From assembly GCA_020632975.1 (NCBI GenBank), contig JACKEL010000003.1:310001-374000 (forward strand): 64,000 nucleotides of DNA, written 5' to 3'. Position 1 is the stretch's first letter. Every line of letters begins with the position of its first letter. The position numbers were made by a program, and so were the translations under genes. Under the pieces are notes generated by a model. The model was not told where the DNA came from. It saw only the letters and a list, made by a program, of their open reading frames with translations, and made no database searches. Below are positions 60,564-64,000 of this stretch, one piece after another. This DNA comes from Myxococcales bacterium (GTDB taxonomy: Bacteria > Myxococcota_C > UBA6777).

Positions 60564-61703
60564 ATGAAGTATCCAGAGTGGTTATCGCCTTTTATTGTCT
60601 CCCCCAATGTTCCGCTGCGTTGGTATGGGACGATGTACGTCTTGGGCTTCTTGGCGTCCTTTTTGATGTTGCGTCATTACATCAAGAAGAAAGAGTTCAA
60701 GATCCCCCTCGAAGAAGAGGGCGGACTCTACGACCTGATGATGTACATCATCTTGGGTTTGATGATTGGGGCGCGTGTGGGAAACTACATCCTCTACAGC
60801 CCCGAAGTCTTTTTGTCGCGCCCTTGGGAAGTCTTGGGCCTACACTATCGGCCTGACGGGAAGTTTAGCCACTTTGCTCTGGCGGGAATGTCCTTCCACG
60901 GTGGTCTCGCAGGTGTGTTTTTGGCCGTCTTGATCTTCTTGCGACGCTTCAATTACAAACTGTCGCATCTTGCCGACTGGTTGGTCCTTTCCGCCACGCC
61001 TGGCCTGTTTTTTGGACGGATGGGGAACTTCCTAAACGCCGAACTTTACGGGACCAAGACCACCTCTGCTTGGGGAATGAAGTTTCCTCTCTACGATAAG
61101 GTCGGTGGTTACGAGAAATGGATCAAGCTTCCTGCGGCCCTGCGCCCCTACACCCAACCTCGTCACGCATCGCAACTTTACGAAGCCTTGCTTGAAGGAC
61201 TTCTGTTGATGTTGATCCTGCTTTGGATCAAAAGCAGAAAGCCCGCTCGCGGCGTGATGGCGTGGGCCTTTATCTCGTTTTATGGTTTGTTTCGTACTCT
61301 CGTAGAGTTTGTGCGAGAGCCGAGTATTGCTTGGTCTTTGGGCTGGTTTACTTCAGGGATGTTCTACTCTGTCCCGATGTTCCTCGTTGGATTGGTGATG
61401 ATCGCGCGTTTGCAAAGTACGAAGACCTCCTATATTGGGGATGATTCGTCGCCTTATCGCAATGTCCCTGCGCCCAAGGTCAAGCCCCAAACCAACAAAG
61501 GCAAGCCTGCCAAAGAGCGATCTCGCAACCAAGAAAAAGCGCGTCCCGAAAAAACCGAAGAGAGCAAGCCCAAGAAAGAAGAACAGTCGTCTTCTGCATC
61601 GAAAGATGCTTCATCGTCCAAGCCAAAGGCCGATGAGGGCAAAAAGAACACCTCGCAAGGGGGCGGTTCCAAAAACAAAAAAAAGAAGAAGAAGAAAAAA
61701 TAA
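60564..61703 (+). CDS. lgt: Prolipoprotein diacylglyceryl transferase with Lys-rich tail
   Basis: 379 residues from MKYPEWLSPFIVSP; AGGAG lies eight bases before this ATG (an earlier GTG is in frame). Lgt motifs: LRWYGTMYVLGFLASF, HGGLAG, the catalytic-type GRMGNFLNAELYG, RHASQLYEALLEG, and VREPSIAWSLG. It moves diacylglycerol onto the Cys of prolipoproteins in the inner membrane. The last about 90 residues are a Lys/Glu/Ser-rich tail ending in nine Lys, absent from typical Lgt (about 260-300 residues). Many predicted lipoproteins in this window depend on it. Confidence 0.95.
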   Translation: MKYPEWLSPFIVSPNVPLRWYGTMYVLGFLASFLMLRHYIKKKEFKIPLEEEGGLYDLMMYIILGLMIGARVGNYILYSPEVFLSRPWEVLGLHYRPDGKFSHFALAGMSFHGGLAGVFLAVLIFLRRFNYKLSHLADWLVLSATPGLFFGRMGNFLNAELYGTKTTSAWGMKFPLYDKVGGYEKWIKLPAALRPYTQPRHASQLYEALLEGLLLMLILLWIKSRKPARGVMAWAFISFYGLFRTLVEFVREPSIAWSLGWFTSGMFYSVPMFLVGLVMIARLQSTKTSYIGDDSSPYRNVPAPKVKPQTNKGKPAKERSRNQEKARPEKTEESKPKKEEQSSSASKDASSSKPKADEGKKNTSQGGGSKNKKKKKKKK

Positions 61704-61953
61704 AAAAAATTGCGACTTGTTGAATACTCTGCGTCAAGCCTCCGTCCAATGCCTCACCATGAGATGGCTAACATCTATCAATTCATCTTGTCGTTGTAGA
61801 ACCCACACAAAAACCACCCACATAAAAAGAAACCTTTGGGTTTCGGACGAAAGCCATTCTTTCTTTTTGTCGGTTTTGTGTTGTTTCTAAAGCCTTTTTG
61901 AAGGTTCAGTTGCTTTACCCCGCATTCCGCGCCACAAAGACACAGGAGATCGC

Positions 61954-62490
61954 ATGAAGAAAATTGCCCTCTCTCTCGCCGCATTCCTTCTCTTGTTTGC
62001 AGGGGTGAAAAACAAAGCCCAAGCGAGCATCTGCATTGCTTCCTTCAAAAAAGCTGCCATCAAATGTGCTGCTGATCCCAAGTGCCGCAGCGCAGCCCAA
62101 CAACTTCTCAAATCCTACACTGAGCAAGTTCGCATCTGCAAAGAGCATCGCAAGGCCATGAAAAAATGCCGCGATACCAAGCAAAAAGCGAAAAAAGCTT
62201 GTCAGCGCGAGAAAAAGGCTGCGAAAAAAGATTGCAAAAAGCTCAAAGGTTCGGCCAAAAAAGCGTGTAAAAAAGAAGCACGTGACGCGAAAAAAGACTG
62301 CAAAAAAGAAGCACGCGACGAAAAACGTGACTGCAAAGACGATGCGAAACACTCCGCTGCATTCGCGATTTGCAAAGACGCTCGCAAACTTACAGGCAAA
62401 GCGGCTGGCAAGTTCGGCGTATGCGCGCTGAAACACTTTGGTCCTGCCGCGTTGAAATGCGCTGCTGCTTTGGCGGCAGGTGCGGGCTGA
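61954..62490 (+). CDS. Secreted Lys/Cys-rich protein with 11-residue Cys period (paralogue A)
   Basis: 178 residues with GGAGATCGC before ATG. Signal peptide KIALSLAAFLLLFAGVKNKAQA. The mature protein has 13 Cys and is dominated by Lys and Ala. From about residue 69 to 124, six Cys are spaced exactly 11 residues apart (CRDTKQKAKKAC, then CQREKKAAKKDC, CKKLKGSAKKAC, CKKEARDAKKDC, CKKEARDEKRDC). Eleven residues are three helix turns, so these Cys would line one face of a helix. It is paralogous to the gene at 62610. No known family is recognised. Confidence 0.85.
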   Translation: MKKIALSLAAFLLLFAGVKNKAQASICIASFKKAAIKCAADPKCRSAAQQLLKSYTEQVRICKEHRKAMKKCRDTKQKAKKACQREKKAAKKDCKKLKGSAKKACKKEARDAKKDCKKEARDEKRDCKDDAKHSAAFAICKDARKLTGKAAGKFGVCALKHFGPAALKCAAALAAGAG

Positions 62491-62545
62491 TCGAACCCAC
62501 GAATCAAATATTATCCTCTCTATAAATAAAATATCGTTTTCGATT

Positions 62546-62565
62546 GCCCAATTTTCGGGCTTTTT
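62546..62565 (+). terminator. Weak terminator between the Lys/Cys genes
   Basis: GCCC and GGGC pair around AATTTTC and are followed by TTTTT; a second hairpin GGGCA/TGCCC follows. The stem is only four pairs, so termination is uncertain. Confidence 0.3.
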
Positions 62566-62609
62566 CGGGCATGGTGCCCACTCTGACCCCGCAATAAGGA
62601 GCTTGATCC

Positions 62610-63080
62610 ATGAAGAAACTTGCTATCCTTTTCACTGCATTCACTTTCGTTTTCGTCGCATACACCGCACAAGCACAAGCTGACTGCGCAAGCGAAATGA
62701 AAAAAGCTGCTGATGCTGCGAAAAAAGACAAGCAGTGCCATAAAGATGCAACCAACCTCTTCCGCGCTTTCGGCAACCAGTGGAAACAGTGCAAAGAGCA
62801 CCGCAAAGCCATCAAAGCTTGCCGCAAAGCGAAAAAAGAAGATGTCAAAGCTTGCAAAAAACTCAAAGGCAAAGCAAAGCGCAAGTGTAAAAAAGACGCT
62901 CGCCACGAAAAACGCGCTTGCAAAAGCGAAGCACGTCACCAATCTGCATTCGCAGTTTGCAAAAGCGCTCGCAAATTGACCGCTAAAGCTGCTGGCACCG
63001 CAATCAAATGCGCTGCGAAACATTTCGGCAAAGCTGCAAGCGTTTGCGCTGCTGAAATCGGAAAAAACCTCGGTAACTAA
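62610..63080 (+). CDS. Secreted Lys/Cys-rich protein with 11-residue Cys period (paralogue B)
   Basis: 156 residues with AAGGAG before ATG. Signal peptide KLAILFTAFTFVFVAYTAQAQA. Ten Cys; three successive 11-residue spacings (CRKAKKEDVKAC, CKKLKGKAKRKC, CKKDARHEKRAC), then CKSEARHQSAFAVC (13), the same as in paralogue A. Shared blocks include CKEHRKA, KLKGKAK/KLKGSAK, SARKLTAKAAG and KHFGKAAS. It is 119 bases downstream of paralogue A, same strand, so probably a recent tandem duplication. Strongly basic. Function unknown. Confidence 0.87.
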   Translation: MKKLAILFTAFTFVFVAYTAQAQADCASEMKKAADAAKKDKQCHKDATNLFRAFGNQWKQCKEHRKAIKACRKAKKEDVKACKKLKGKAKRKCKKDARHEKRACKSEARHQSAFAVCKSARKLTAKAAGTAIKCAAKHFGKAASVCAAEIGKNLGN

Positions 63081-63119
63081 TTCTCCCCCCTATCCTCTCC
63101 TTTTCTCCCCCAAGACTTC

Positions 63120-64000
63120 TCAATTTTCTCCCCAAAACATCTCCCTGACTTCTGCGATCCTTTGAAAGATCGCACCGTCATCGTTTTTTCGTAGTCTCCC
63201 GCTAAGACCACCGAGCCAACGAGAAGGGAAGGCCGCTTTTCCATGAAGTGCGCCCACTGCTGCACCCACGATCGCTGCCACAGTGTCGTTGTCCTTGGTG
63301 TCATTCACCGCACGGATGATCGCTGTTTCAGGATCATCTGCGTGTTGCATCAAGATGTACAACACACAAGGCCAAGTCTCCACAAGGTAAGCTCCCGAGT
63401 GCCATCGTTGGCAAGCTTCCAAAGTTGAAAGCTTTTTTTGTGATGCGCGTGTCAGTTCTTTCTCAAAAAGCTCTGTCGGACGGCCTTTTTGACCTAGGAA
63501 GTATCCTCCGCGGCCTTCGTAGAGCGTTCCATCTTCAAGTGGTGTCGCGATCTCCAGATAACGATCCAACCACCACGAAGGGTCGGGTGTTTGGGACATA
63601 TCGAGCAGTTCCCAAAGCATCGCCACAAAAGTCATACACACAGAAAGAGACAGCGTATCGTTGTGGGTCAGCATCGCGCTGAGCGCCGCATCCACCCAAA
63701 GATCCGTACCACCCGTGCGAAGGTGGGGGAGGAGTACAGGAGAGATCCGCATCAAGGCACCATTGCCCGCAGAAGCAGGCCCACAGAGTTGCCAAGGCGT
63801 ACCTTTTTTGCGTGCCGCCACAAAAGCGCGAACCGTCTTTCCCATCCCACGGGCTGTTTCTTTACAGAAGGCATCTGCCAGGGCTTCAGGAACAAAAGCC
63901 CCATCTGCAAGAAGTTGCTCAATGCTCCAAAAAGTCATCAACGTATCGTCTGAGGGCAGGGCGATCGCGTCGTGACGGCCTTTGTAGGGCACATAATCTT
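63120..64000 (-). CDS. ADP-ribosylglycohydrolase family protein (5' end beyond window)
   Basis: The frame is open to the window edge (a GTG at 63992 lacks a ribosome site), so the N-terminal 30-50 residues, which normally hold the first metal-binding Gly/Asp loop, are outside. Visible motifs: PSDDTLMTFWSIEQLL, a segment with SAGNGALMRISPVLLPHL, and the metal-site C-terminal ND-x-K-DNDTVAAIVGAAVGALHG. DraG-type enzymes remove ADP-ribose from proteins or nucleic acids using two magnesium ions. It is convergent with the Lys/Cys-rich pair, 39 bases apart. Confidence 0.9.
   Translation of the reverse strand, partial: DYVPYKGRHDAIALPSDDTLMTFWSIEQLLADGAFVPEALADAFCKETARGMGKTVRAFVAARKKGTPWQLCGPASAGNGALMRISPVLLPHLRTGGTDLWVDAALSAMLTHNDTLSLSVCMTFVAMLWELLDMSQTPDPSWWLDRYLEIATPLEDGTLYEGRGGYFLGQKGRPTELFEKELTRASQKKLSTLEACQRWHSGAYLVETWPCVLYILMQHADDPETAIIRAVNDTKDNDTVAAIVGAAVGALHGKAAFPSRWLGGLSGRLRKNDDGAIFQRIAEVREMFWGEN

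Overview
The window looks like chromosomal DNA from a member of the Myxococcota or a related delta-proteobacterial lineage. Three things suggest this. A 1,914-residue secreted repeat protein ends in a MYXO-CTERM-like tail (Gly-Cys cluster, hydrophobic stretch, Arg-rich end). There is a Hanks-type Ser/Thr kinase next to roadblock/LC7-type and V4R proteins. Many gene products are lipoproteins or exported proteins with multi-domain surface architectures. The replication genes dnaA-dnaN-recF lie at 49.0-53.0 kb, so this region may be near the chromosomal origin, but I found no convincing DnaA-box cluster. The taxonomic call is an inference from gene content, not from a marker comparison.

Layout. 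0-6 kb: a hypothetical gene, a GLYR/3-hydroxyisobutyrate-dehydrogenase-type reductase divergent from a quinone-oxidoreductase-like gene, and a membrane-anchored archaemetzincin-like protein. 6-12.4 kb: an MJ1255-type glycosyltransferase, a small metallophosphoesterase, an exported nucleotide-pyrophosphatase/phosphodiesterase, a PepSY-TM-like protein and O-acetylhomoserine sulfhydrylase (metY). 12.5-14.8 kb: a lipoprotein esterase followed by a cluster of palindromic intergenic repeats. 15.9-21.1 kb: a complete urease operon ureDABCEFG on the minus strand. 21.5-24 kb: a possible 56-residue ORF behind TGTTGC dyads, a MAPEG protein, and a nicotinamidase-like plus NrtR-like Nudix pair with an operator-like dyad in front.

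24.4-29.6 kb: a tightly packed five-gene signalling operon (Ser/Thr kinase, ParA/CpaE-like ATPase, two roadblock/LC7-like proteins, a dual V4R protein). 29.6-36.3 kb: an exported alpha/beta hydrolase and the giant beta-helix/Ig/FN3 surface protein with a triplicated 924-bp unit. 36.5-45 kb: an M20 peptidase, an HExxH membrane protein, citrate synthase, an unexplained structured intergenic region, a LysR regulator and several small envelope proteins. 45.1-48.6 kb: a second cluster of the same palindromic repeats, running into the 3' end of a secreted phospholipase-D-like gene, then a conserved hypothetical gene. 49-55.2 kb: dnaA, dnaN, recF, glgA and a single-domain response regulator. 55.3-61.7 kb: a bacterial alpha-2-macroglobulin with an unusually large basic insert at the bait-region position, and lgt. 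61.9-63.1 kb: two tandem paralogous secreted Lys/Cys-rich proteins with an 11-residue cysteine period. The window ends inside an ADP-ribosylglycohydrolase gene.

The strongest candidates for undescribed biology are the Lys/Cys hendecad protein pair, the kinase-ParA-roadblock-V4R operon, the basic bait-region A2M, and the palindromic repeat family with its copy in the phospholipase gene end. No tRNA, rRNA, CRISPR array or transposase gene was recognised.
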